From: DASSFZ01 sp036514635
Lineage (GTDB): Bacteria > Chloroflexota > Anaerolineae > Fen-1058
DNA: 26,061 nt
Assembly: GCA_036514635.1 (NCBI GenBank)
Contig: DATBWU010000126.1
Span: 1 to 26,061 of the forward strand
Reading direction: 5' to 3'
The position numbers were made by a program, and so were the translations under genes. Positions 13,516-20,385 of this stretch are shown here, one piece after another. Numbering within the stretch: the first letter of the stretch is position 1; every line of letters starts with the position of its first letter. The notes under the pieces were generated by a model that was given only the letters and a program-made list of their open reading frames with translations, searched no databases and was not told the DNA's origin.

Positions 13516-13815
13516 ATGAGAAAACTCAGAGTATCTGCCGCCAATCTATTGGCGATTGTGCCCATCGTCATCCTGCTTGTCCTGATCGCAAGTTGGGTCA
13601 TGGGCATCTTGATCGCCTGCCTCCAATTTCTGATGGTTGCGCTGATCGTTTTCGTCGGCGCAGCCCTCATCTTCCGCTGGCGGTCAGCGCGATCTGCGCC
13701 GGCCTCAAAACAGATTGTCGATCAGCCGACCGCACCAAACCCTCCCAAAGACAACTCCGAACGGATTACCAGACAAATCGAAGAACGCCGCAAACGGTTG
13801 AAGCGCGACAACTAG
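13516..13815 (+). CDS. Small membrane protein, unknown function
   Basis: This 99-residue protein has two predicted membrane helices (about residues 9-30 and 33-54: AIVPIVILLVLIASWVMG and CLQFLMVALIVFVGAALIF). A Pro/Ala-rich linker follows, and then a charged C-terminal helix (ERITRQIEERRKRLKRD) that should lie in the cytoplasm. I do not recognise the family. It has no Shine-Dalgarno sequence before the ATG but a perfect -10 box 13 nt upstream, so it is probably translated from a leaderless message. It stands alone, 60 nt before a gene with its own promoter. Confidence 0.65.
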   Translation: MRKLRVSAANLLAIVPIVILLVLIASWVMGILIACLQFLMVALIVFVGAALIFRWRSARSAPASKQIVDQPTAPNPPKDNSERITRQIEERRKRLKRDN

Positions 13816-13828
13816 GTATTCCGTCGCA

Positions 13829-13857
13829 TTGTCCCCCCTGCCCGCTCTTGCTAGAAT
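13829..13857 (+). promoter_or_regulatory. Candidate promoter of the ssnA-like gene
   Basis: TTGTCC (13829-13834) and TAGAAT (13852-13857) are spaced by 17 nt. The start site is expected near 13864, with AGGAG and the ATG at 13876 just behind it. The -35 match is moderate. Confidence 0.5.
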
Positions 13858-13875
13858 GCCAGCCAGGAGACAGCC

Positions 13876-15228
13876 ATGCTGATCATCCACGGCCGTGTCG
13901 CTACATTGGGATCGAACCCGCAGGTCATCGACGACGGCGCACTTGCCATCGAGGGCGATCACATCGTCGCCGTCGGCACGAGCGCCGATGTGATGGCGCG
14001 TTATCCCGACACGGAGCGACTCGACGCGCGCGGGCAACTGGTGATGCCCGGCAACATCTGCGCGCACACGCACTTCTACGGCGCGTTTGCGCGCGGCCTG
14101 TCGATTCCCGGCGAGCCGGCGCGCAACTTCGTCGAGATTCTACAGAAGTTGTGGTGGCGGCTCGACCGCGCGCTCGACGAAGAGGGCGTGCGCTACTCGG
14201 CGCTCGTCTGCCTGGTCGACGCCATTCGCCACGGCACGACGACACTCATCGACCACCACGCCAGCCCGAACTTCATCGACGGCTCGCTGGATGTGATCGC
14301 CGAGGAAGTTGTTCGTTCAGGCCTGCGCGTGTGCGAGTGCTACGAGGTGACCGATCGCAATGGGCCGGACGGCGCGCAGGCTGGCATTGCGGAGAACGTG
14401 CGCTTCGCCCAATCGCTGCACACCCAGAACAATCCTCTGCTGGCTGCGTCGTTTGGGCTGCACGCTTCATTCACGGTGGGCGACGAGACGCTGGAACGCT
14501 GTGCCGCCGAAGCGCGCACGCTGGGCATGGGGTTTCACGTCCACGTCGCCGAGGACGTGGCCGATCAGGCCAACGCCGTGCGCAAGTATGGCATGCGTGT
14601 CGGCGAGCGGTTCGAATCGCGCGGGGTGCTGGGCGAGCGGACACTCTCGGCCCACTGCGTGCACGTCGACGATGGCGAGATCGCCACACTGGCACGCACG
14701 CGCACCAAAGTCAGTCACCAGCCGCGCAGCAACATGAACAACGCCGTCGGGACTGCGCCCGTCCAACGCCTGCTCGATGCAGGCATCTGTGTGGGGCTGG
14801 GCAACGATGGCTTCAGCAACAACCTGTTCTCCGAAATGAAAGCGGCCTACCTGATTCACAAGTCGGCGGCAGGTGATCCGCGCGCATTATCCGGCGACAC
14901 GGTGGCGGGCATGGCTTACGCGAACAACGCCCAGATCGCGTCGCTGTTTTGGCCGCGCCCGCTGGGCGAGTTATCACCCGGCGCGTCTGCCGACATCATC
15001 CTGCTCGATTACCACCCCTACACCCCGCTCACGCCCGGGAATTTGCCGTGGCAGATCATCTTCGGCGTCGATGGATCGCACGTCACGACGACAATCGTCG
15101 GCGGCAAGGTGTTGATGCGCGATCGGCAATTGCTGACGCTGGACGAAGAGGCCGTCGCCGCAAAGGCGCGCGAGATCGCTCCGGACGTGTGGGCGCGGTT
15201 CGAAGACATCGCTCTCCATGAAGGATAG
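13876..15228 (+). CDS. ssnA: SsnA-type aminohydrolase (amidohydrolase superfamily)
   Basis: This 450-residue cytoplasmic metal-dependent hydrolase is of the chlorohydrolase/guanine deaminase group. It shows the metal pair H64-x-H66 in CAHTHFYGAFARG, the ssnA-like continuation LSIPGEPARNFVEILQKLWWRLDRAL, FHVHVAEDVAD, SAHCVHVDD and the Asp motif GLGNDGFSNNLFSEMK. The C-terminal FGVDGSHVTTTIVGGKVLMRD closes the beta-sandwich domain. SsnA proteins usually lie near selenium-dependent or xanthine-dehydrogenase-type molybdenum hydroxylases. None is adjacent here, although an IorA-like small subunit appears about 10 kb downstream. Start ATG 13876 has AGGAG six bases upstream. The exact substrate is not known. 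Confidence 0.85.
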   Translation: MLIIHGRVATLGSNPQVIDDGALAIEGDHIVAVGTSADVMARYPDTERLDARGQLVMPGNICAHTHFYGAFARGLSIPGEPARNFVEILQKLWWRLDRALDEEGVRYSALVCLVDAIRHGTTTLIDHHASPNFIDGSLDVIAEEVVRSGLRVCECYEVTDRNGPDGAQAGIAENVRFAQSLHTQNNPLLAASFGLHASFTVGDETLERCAAEARTLGMGFHVHVAEDVADQANAVRKYGMRVGERFESRGVLGERTLSAHCVHVDDGEIATLARTRTKVSHQPRSNMNNAVGTAPVQRLLDAGICVGLGNDGFSNNLFSEMKAAYLIHKSAAGDPRALSGDTVAGMAYANNAQIASLFWPRPLGELSPGASADIILLDYHPYTPLTPGNLPWQIIFGVDGSHVTTTIVGGKVLMRDRQLLTLDEEAVAAKAREIAPDVWARFEDIALHEG

Positions 15229-15240
15229 AACTCTGCCTAT

Positions 15241-15358
15241 GGATTCCCTGCATTGGGAACAACGAATCCACCACGGAGACAGTGCGAAGCCTCCCCGTGG
15301 GACGGAGGCACAGAGATTTCGTTCTCGGGTCTCTCCGTGATCTCTGTGTCTCCGTGGT
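15241..15358. repeat. Palindromic intergenic repeat of the CCACNNAGACAC family
   Basis: ACCACGGAGAC (15270-15280) faces GTCTCCGTGGT (15348-15358), and CACAGAGAT faces ATCTCTGTG inside. The left arm is split by about 26 nt containing its own CCTCCCC/GGACGGAGG pairing. A GGATTC/GAATCC pair (15241-15268) precedes it. It fills the gap between the ssnA-like gene and the protease gene and has no T-run. Confidence 0.65.
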
Positions 15359-15401
15359 TCTATTCCGGCTGGATTCCGGCGCATTCGGGTTAGGAGAAAG
15401 A

Positions 15402-17273
15402 ATGCATTTACCTCGATACCGCACGGCCCTCGTGTCGTTTTTGATAGCGACCGCACTCGCGCTTGGCGGATTCGCGCTCCTGAGCGCCGGCGCTGGCTCG
15501 CTCGATGCAGTGGGCGCGGCTCCCTCAGCCGATTGTGGCGTGGTGAGCTGCACGACCTACCTGCCGCTGGTGATCAAGAATTATCCGCCCCCTGCCAGTC
15601 TCGAAGTGACGCAAGGCGTGCAACAGCCGGATAACTCGGTTGTGCTCATCAAGGATCGTCCGACGTTTGTGCGTTACACACTCACATCGACCATCGCCTA
15701 CGCCGGTGTGAACGCCTACCTGCACGGCACGCGCAACGACGTGCCCCTGCCCGGCTCGCCGATCGCCGCGCTGAATAATCCGCGCACGCTCGAGGCCACC
15801 GCCGATCGCGCCGTGCTGAACGACACCTTCAACTTTCAACTGCCGTCATCCTGGTTGAACGGGACGATCTCGCTGCACGTCGTGGCCGGCAATGGGACGA
15901 CGTTCAACGTCACCGGCGGCGCGAAAGCCTACTCGTTCGTGTATGCCGACGTGCTCAAAGTGGCCGTCGTACCGATTGCTTACACGTGCACCAGTGGCGG
16001 ATCAGGGACGGTCACACCTGCCGGGCCATACGACTATCTCGTGGACTACACGTACAAGACCTACCCTGTCCCCGGGGTCGCGCTCAGCACGAAGCCGGCC
16101 GAGCCTTATGCCGGGCCTTGTACCAGCGGCCAGCCCAATCCAACCATTGGCGACTGGAGCGAGATTCTTGACCGGGTGACGACACGCTGGTCGAACGACA
16201 ACGCCTCGGACACTTACTACTTCGGCTTGATCAAGATTTACTGCCCGTCTTCGTGCATTGCCGGCATCGGCTGGGTCGGATACGTTAAAGCTGCCGTCGG
16301 CTTCGACGGATTCGGCGCGAGCCACTCCGGCGCGAGCGAAACACACGCGCACGAAGTCGGGCACAATCACGGGCGCGAACATGCCCCCGGCTGCGGCGCA
16401 GCCTATTCGGATCCCACCTTTCCGTACGTGCCCGCCGACGGCAAGGCGCGCATCGGCGACGCGGCGAATCCCAATTACGGTTTCAACATCGGCACGCAGG
16501 CTATCTACGCCTACTCGGCCCGCTACGACTTCATGAGTTACTGCACGCCGACCTGGATTTCCGATTACACATACGAGGCGCTGCGGCAGTGGAATTCATC
16601 GCACCGCATCGTCGAGCAGGCCGTGACGCCCGACCCACACGCGCTCCTGGTGTCGGGGTCAATCGATCCGGGCAGCGGGCGCGTCGCATTCCGACCTGTG
16701 TTCACGCTGGACGCGCCTACACGCATCCCGGAGCCGGGCGATTACATGCTCGAGCTGCTCGATGCGACAGGGCGTACCCTTGCAGCATATCCCTTCGCAC
16801 CCGCGCGTGCGCACAGTGACCACGCGCGAGATGCCGGCCCGGGTGCCGAGTATCTTGGCTTCAACATGACCCTGCCTCACGCTGATGGTCTCGCCGAAAT
16901 CCGTATCCGGCACGGCGATACGATCCTCGGCGCGCTCCGGGCCGGTGCGAATGCACCGGTGCTGCAGGCGGGCATCAGCGCGCTCAGCGCCGATGGCGAA
17001 TCGTTGCGCGTCAACTGGTCGGGGTCGGATGCCGATCGGGATCGCCTGTCGTATCTCGTGCGCGCCTCGACCGACGGCGGCGCGACGTGGCAGACTATCG
17101 GCGCGCGCCTGGCTGCACCTTCGATCGACCTGCGCCCGGCAGACTTTGGAGGCGAGAGTGTGTTGATCGAAGTGCTCGCCAGCGACGGGCTGCGCACAAC
17201 CGCGTCGAGATGGGGGCCATTTGCCGTGCCACAACTGACGAAAGACCAATGGCAAATGACCAATGACCAATGA
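15402..17273 (+). CDS. Secreted metzincin-type zinc metalloprotease
   Basis: This 623-residue protein has an N-terminal signal peptide (positive MHLPRYR, then a hydrophobic stretch to about residue 32). The motif TYLPLVIKNY follows, as is common in exported Chloroflexota proteins. The extended zinc motif HEVGHNHGREH (H317, H321, H327) and a Met-turn YDFMSYC (M378) define a metzincin protease acting outside the cell. After the catalytic domain come beta-rich segments, one resembling a Fibronectin/PKD-like fold (SGSDADRDRLSYLVRASTDGGATW). The final TKDQWQMTNDQ and the stop are encoded by a heptamer array. Start ATG 15402 follows AGGAGAAAGA. The frame is open 120 nt further upstream, but that runs through a palindromic repeat and is rejected. 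Confidence 0.85.
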   Translation: MHLPRYRTALVSFLIATALALGGFALLSAGAGSLDAVGAAPSADCGVVSCTTYLPLVIKNYPPPASLEVTQGVQQPDNSVVLIKDRPTFVRYTLTSTIAYAGVNAYLHGTRNDVPLPGSPIAALNNPRTLEATADRAVLNDTFNFQLPSSWLNGTISLHVVAGNGTTFNVTGGAKAYSFVYADVLKVAVVPIAYTCTSGGSGTVTPAGPYDYLVDYTYKTYPVPGVALSTKPAEPYAGPCTSGQPNPTIGDWSEILDRVTTRWSNDNASDTYYFGLIKIYCPSSCIAGIGWVGYVKAAVGFDGFGASHSGASETHAHEVGHNHGREHAPGCGAAYSDPTFPYVPADGKARIGDAANPNYGFNIGTQAIYAYSARYDFMSYCTPTWISDYTYEALRQWNSSHRIVEQAVTPDPHALLVSGSIDPGSGRVAFRPVFTLDAPTRIPEPGDYMLELLDATGRTLAAYPFAPARAHSDHARDAGPGAEYLGFNMTLPHADGLAEIRIRHGDTILGALRAGANAPVLQAGISALSADGESLRVNWSGSDADRDRLSYLVRASTDGGATWQTIGARLAAPSIDLRPADFGGESVLIEVLASDGLRTTASRWGPFAVPQLTKDQWQMTNDQ

Positions 17274-17328
17274 CGAAGGCGCACATCCGTCCTTCGTCTA
17301 TCGTCCTTCGTCTTTCGTCCTTCGTCAT
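17238..17328. repeat. Thirteen-unit heptamer array at the 3' end of the protease gene
   Basis: The 91 nt divide into 13 heptamers: ACGAAAG, ACCAATG, GCAAATG, ACCAATG, ACCAATG, ACGAAGG, CGCACAT, CCGTCCT, then TCGTCNN units to 17328. The TGA stop of the protease (17271-17273) lies in the fifth unit, and the units before it encode the C-terminal tail. Confidence 0.85.
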
Positions 17329-17337
17329 ACCAGGATA

Positions 17338-17488
17338 ACCGCGAAGACGCCGAGAGGCCCTGGTGATTGCACACAAGTGCTCCAGGCCCGCGTCTCGCGG
17401 GCCGTCCGCGAGGACGCGGACGGAGAGCTATCGAGATGTGAATAATCACCAACAAGAGACCCTCTTGGTGTCTTCGTGTCTTTGTGGT
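17338..17488. repeat. CCACNAAGACAC-family palindrome interrupted by the double-hairpin element
   Basis: The left arm ACCGCGAAGACGCCGAGAGG (17338-17357) and right arm CCTCTTGGTGTCTTCGTG...TGTGGT (17461-17488) are imperfect inverted repeats. The 89-bp double-hairpin copy B sits between them. The order suggests that the double-hairpin unit entered an existing palindrome. Confidence 0.55.
17362..17450 (+). repeat. Double-hairpin repeat element, copy B
   Basis: This 89-bp unit begins GGTGATTGCAC and ends AATCACC, with hairpins GGCCCGCG/CGCGGGCC and GTCCGCG/CGCGGAC. It is a near-exact inverted copy of 13374-13460. Flanking bases differ between the copies, so the element edges are sharp. Confidence 0.75.
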
Positions 17489-17529
17489 AATCTTACTCAC
17501 GCGATCATTCGCAACGGGAGAATCCTTTT

Positions 17530-18204
17530 TTGGCACAAGACACTATTCTCACACTCGCCGTGCTGGGCGGGACAGGCAAAGAGGGAGTGGGGCTGGCGCT
17601 GCGCTGGGCACATGCGGGTTACGCGGTGATTATCGGATCGCGCGACGCAGAGCGCGCGAAGGCAACCGCCGAAGTGCTCAACAACAGACTCGGGCGTGAG
17701 GGCGTCGTGCATGGCACGACCAACATCGAAGCGGTGCGCGCCTGCGACATCGGCGTGCTCAGCGTGCCCTACTCGGCACATCGCGCGACGCTGGAGTCGG
17801 TGAAGGAGGCGTTGCAGGGCAAGATTCTGGTCGATGTGACCGTGCCGCTCGATCCGGACAAACGCCGCCAGGTACGCTTACCGCCGGGCGGGTCGGCAGG
17901 GGCGGAGGCGCAGACCCTGCTGGGCGATGGCGTGAAAGTCGTATCGGCATTTCAGAACGTCGGCTTTCATCACCTGGCCGACATCGACACGCGGATCGAT
18001 TGCGATGTGCTGGTGACCGGAAACGACAAAGAGGCCAAGCAACAGGTGATCGAGCTGGCGCGCGCAATCGGCCTGGATGCGTTCGACGCCGGGCCAATCG
18101 AGAACGCCGTGGTCGCCGAGTCGTTGGTATCGGCGCTGATCAACATCAACGCCAGATACAAAGTCATGTCGGCGGGCATCCGCATCACCGGCATCCCGCG
18201 TTAA
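17530..18204 (+). CDS. npdG: NADPH-dependent F420 reductase
   Basis: This 224-residue oxidoreductase moves hydride between NADPH and coenzyme F420. The N-terminal Rossmann motif LAVLGGTGKEGVGLALRWAHAG and IGSRDAERA (contact to the NADPH phosphate) are typical of NpdG/Fno, as are SVPYSAHRATLESV, LVDVTVPL and SAFQNVGFHHL. The C-terminal FDAGPIENAVVAESLVSALININARYK is the dimer and F420-facing part. The start is TTG at 17530 with GGGAG about ten bases upstream. It heads a run of F420-related genes in the same direction. The closest alternative is a generic NADPH dehydrogenase, but the context argues for F420. Confidence 0.9.
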   Translation: MAQDTILTLAVLGGTGKEGVGLALRWAHAGYAVIIGSRDAERAKATAEVLNNRLGREGVVHGTTNIEAVRACDIGVLSVPYSAHRATLESVKEALQGKILVDVTVPLDPDKRRQVRLPPGGSAGAEAQTLLGDGVKVVSAFQNVGFHHLADIDTRIDCDVLVTGNDKEAKQQVIELARAIGLDAFDAGPIENAVVAESLVSALININARYKVMSAGIRITGIPR

Positions 18205-18282
18205 AGCAATTGATCCACGAATCTTCACGAATGGCCGATGCACATTCGCGGAGACCGGAGCACCCCCACTCCGCTTGTCCAT

Positions 18283-18306
18283 GTCCACCATTGTACGGCG
18301 GTGGAC
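18283..18306 (+). repeat. Small hairpin just before cofE
   Basis: A 7-bp GTCCACC/GGTGGAC stem with a 10-nt loop ends 9 nt before the preferred cofE GTG start. It also contains the alternative GTG (18301). It may affect translation initiation; this is inference. Confidence 0.35.
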
Positions 18307-18315
18307 CATACAGCC

Positions 18316-19071
18316 GTGAACGCTATTCACCTAGTCCCTCTAACCGACATCCCGCTCATCCGGGCTGGCGACGACCTGGCCCGCATCTTAGCCCATGCAC
18401 TGGAATCACACGCACCGGCGTCCGGCGAGGTCCTGGTGGTCGCGCAGAAAATCGTCAGCAAAGCCGAAGGCCGCCACGTCGATCTGGCGAGCGTGACGCC
18501 CTCGCCGCGCGCGATCGAGCTGGCAGGCATCACACAAAAAGACCCGCGCCTGATCGAAGTCATCTTGTGGGAAACGCGCGAGGTCATCCGCGTGCGGCCC
18601 GGCCTGATCATCGTCGAGGATAAGCGCGGCTGGATTTGCGCGAATGCAGGCGTCGATCGGAGCAACGTCGCGCCCGAAGGGCAAGACGTGGTGCTGCGCC
18701 TGCCCGCCGATTCGGACGCCTCCGCCGCGCGCCTTCGCGCTGCGCTGCGCGAGCGCTTTGGCGCGGACATCGGCGTGATCATCGCCGATAGCCACGGGCG
18801 ACCCCACCGCATGGGCACGATCGGCGTCGCGATCGGTGTGAGCGGCCTGCCCGGCCTGGAAGACTGGCGTGGCCGCAAAGACCTGTTCGGCTACGCGCTG
18901 CAACACACCGAGGTTGCGCTGGCCGACCAGATCGCATCGGCGGCGACACTGCTGCTCGGCCAGGCTGCCGAATCGATCCCGGCCGTGCTGGTGCGCGACG
19001 TGCCGTTCGAGCAGCGCGAGGGATCGGCGCGCGAACTGATCCGGCCCAGGGAGATGGATTTGTTTCGATGA
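18316..19071 (+). CDS. cofE: Coenzyme F420-0:L-glutamate ligase
   Basis: This GTP-dependent ligase adds glutamates to F420-0. Motifs match the CofE family: GEVLVVAQKIVSKAEGR near the N-terminus, ILWETREVIRVRPGLIIVEDKRGWICANAGVDRSN, and VIIADSHGRPHRMGTIGVAIGVSGLPGLEDWRG followed by LADQIASAATLLLGQ. The length of 251 residues from GTG 18316 agrees with stand-alone CofE (about 250). Alternatives are GTG 18301 and ATG 18238; the upstream frame shows no family similarity. In mycobacteria this activity is fused to a nitroreductase domain as FbiB. Here the two halves are separate genes with a toxin-antitoxin pair between them. Confidence 0.92.
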   Translation: MNAIHLVPLTDIPLIRAGDDLARILAHALESHAPASGEVLVVAQKIVSKAEGRHVDLASVTPSPRAIELAGITQKDPRLIEVILWETREVIRVRPGLIIVEDKRGWICANAGVDRSNVAPEGQDVVLRLPADSDASAARLRAALRERFGADIGVIIADSHGRPHRMGTIGVAIGVSGLPGLEDWRGRKDLFGYALQHTEVALADQIASAATLLLGQAAESIPAVLVRDVPFEQREGSARELIRPREMDLFR

Positions 19072-19102
19072 TTTGCGATATACTATGCGCGGGAGGCAGA
19101 GT

Positions 19103-19333
19103 ATGAACACCGTTCAGGACATTTATGAGAAGCAGGTCAAGATATTGCCTGTCACAGAGCGCCTTCAACTCGCGCGGTTGATTATGGATGATCTGGCCGA
19201 GTCTGCCCCGCAGTGGATCATCGATGAAGATGCTGTTTGGCGCGAAGAGGATCTTTACGATCTCAGCCGTGCTTCGCTCAGATATGCAACGCGTGTTCTG
19301 GCCGAGAGGGACGAGGATGCCGACTCCCGGTGA
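19103..19333 (+). CDS. Putative antitoxin of a MazF/PemK-type module
   Basis: This 76-residue acidic protein has QVKILPVTERLQLARLIMDDLAES, the leucine-rich 'LP-x-x-E-R-L-x-L' helix of the addiction-module antitoxin families paired with MazF-like or RelE-like toxins. Its C-terminus (VWREEDLYDLSRASLRYATRVLAERDEDADSR) probably wraps the toxin. Start ATG 19103 is chosen because GGGAGG lies six bases upstream. A TATACT box (19079-19084) may be its own -10, but no good -35 is seen. It overlaps the toxin gene by 17 nt. It lies 31 nt after cofE. Confidence 0.7.
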   Translation: MNTVQDIYEKQVKILPVTERLQLARLIMDDLAESAPQWIIDEDAVWREEDLYDLSRASLRYATRVLAERDEDADSR

Positions 19334-19646
19334 TGTCGTGACGGTGGACTTTCCAGGGGCGACCGGTGTCAAACGACGACCGGCTGTCATCATCTCTACT
19401 TCAGAATATCACACGCATCGGCCTGACGTGATAGTGGGCGTCCTCACTGCGCAGATCGCCGACGCCACAACACCTTTCGATTGTCTCCTACGAGACTGGC
19501 CGGATGCGAACCTGCGCCGGCCAACTGCTTTTCGCTCGTTCTTGGCAACTATGCCTGCCGCTGCAACCAATCTCATTGGCCGTTGCTCAGAACGAGACTG
19601 GCTTGCCATTCGAGCCTGTCTATCCCGCGCCATCTCCTCCCGATAA
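19317..19646 (+). CDS. PemK/MazF-family toxin (putative endoribonuclease)
   Basis: This 109-residue protein begins PTPGDVVTVDFPGATGVKRRPAVIIS, the hallmark of the PemK/MazF fold (GDvv-v-FPg...KrRPAvVis). It continues with a hydrophobic strand IVGVLTAQIAD and AFRSFLATMPAAATNLIGRCSERDW, matching the second half of the family. MazF toxins cleave mRNA; the antitoxin neighbour supports that role here. ATG 19317 has GAGGGACGAGG directly upstream, and the gene overlaps the antitoxin. The nitroreductase GTG follows 4 nt after its stop, so the toxin is transcriptionally merged with F420 genes. Confidence 0.8.
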   Translation: MPTPGDVVTVDFPGATGVKRRPAVIISTSEYHTHRPDVIVGVLTAQIADATTPFDCLLRDWPDANLRRPTAFRSFLATMPAAATNLIGRCSERDWLAIRACLSRAISSR

Positions 19647-19650
19647 TTGC

Positions 19651-20265
19651 GTGCAACATATAGATTCACTCGCTCATCTCATTCGCACACGCCGCTCGAT
19701 CCGCCGCCATCGCCCCGACCCGATCCCACGCGAGACGATCGATCGGCTCCTCGAAGCGGCGACCTGGGCGCCGTCCGCACACAATCGCCAGCCGTGGCGC
19801 TTCGCGGTGATCGCCGCACCGAGCACGAAGGCGCGACTCGCTTCGGCGATGGGCGACCGTCTGCGCGCCGACCGCACCCGCGACGGCGATCCGCCCGACG
19901 TGATCGAGCGCGACGTGATTCGCTCATACGAGCGCATCGTCAACGCGCCGGTCATTATCGCGGCCTGCCTGTCCATGCGCGACATGGATCGCTATCCTGA
20001 CGAGCGGCGCGCCTCCGCCGAGCGGGTGATGGCTGTGCAAAGCGCCAGCCTGGCCGTGCAGAACCTGCTCTTGATGGCACACGCCCTGGGACTCGGCGCG
20101 TGCTGGATATGCGCGCCGTTGTTCTGCCCGGACACCGTGCGCGAAGTGCTATCGCTGCCGGAGGACTGGGAAGCGCAAGCGCTCATCACACTGGGCATCC
20201 CCGACGACGAAAGCCACCCGCGAAGCCGAGAGCCGATCGCTTCGAAAACCATCTATCTGGAATAG
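19651..20265 (+). CDS. Nitroreductase, FbiB C-terminal-like (probable dehydro-F420 reductase)
   Basis: This 204-residue FMN-dependent nitroreductase-fold protein has IRTRRSIRRHRPDPIPRETIDRLLEAATWAPSAHNRQPWRF (FMN site), then RYPDERRASAERVMAVQSASLAVQNLLLMAHALGLGACWICAPLF, close to the C-terminal domain of mycobacterial FbiB. That domain reduces dehydro-F420-0 when the pathway uses phosphoenolpyruvate. The position between cofE and cofC supports this role. The start is uncertain: GTG 19651 gives the normal family start, but there is no clear ribosome site and the frame is open further upstream inside the toxin gene. Coupling to toxin translation is possible. Confidence 0.8.
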   Translation: MQHIDSLAHLIRTRRSIRRHRPDPIPRETIDRLLEAATWAPSAHNRQPWRFAVIAAPSTKARLASAMGDRLRADRTRDGDPPDVIERDVIRSYERIVNAPVIIAACLSMRDMDRYPDERRASAERVMAVQSASLAVQNLLLMAHALGLGACWICAPLFCPDTVREVLSLPEDWEAQALITLGIPDDESHPRSREPIASKTIYLE

Positions 20266-20287
20266 ACTCTCTCGGAGATCAGCCGAT

Positions 20288-20358
20288 CCACGAAGACACA
20301 CGAAGCAACACACAAGGAAAACCGGCCCATCTTCGTGCTCTTTCGTGTGACTTCGTGG
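20288..20358. repeat. Palindromic intergenic repeat (CCACGAAGACAC type)
   Basis: CCACGAAG at 20288-20295 faces CTTCGTGG at 20351-20358, with CACACGAAG and CTTTCGTGTG pairing inside. It lies in the 120-nt gap between the nitroreductase gene and cofC. Confidence 0.65.
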
Positions 20359-20385
20359 AGTAACGCCCGTTCCCGATAAAGGCTA

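Noticed and set aside
15270..15358. Rho-independent terminator after the ssnA-like gene
   Set aside because: It is palindromic but lacks a T-run, and the arms match a dispersed repeat family.
15282..15401. N-terminal extension of the metzincin
   Set aside because: It is read through a palindromic intergenic repeat and would displace the signal peptide. ATG 15402 has AGGAG.
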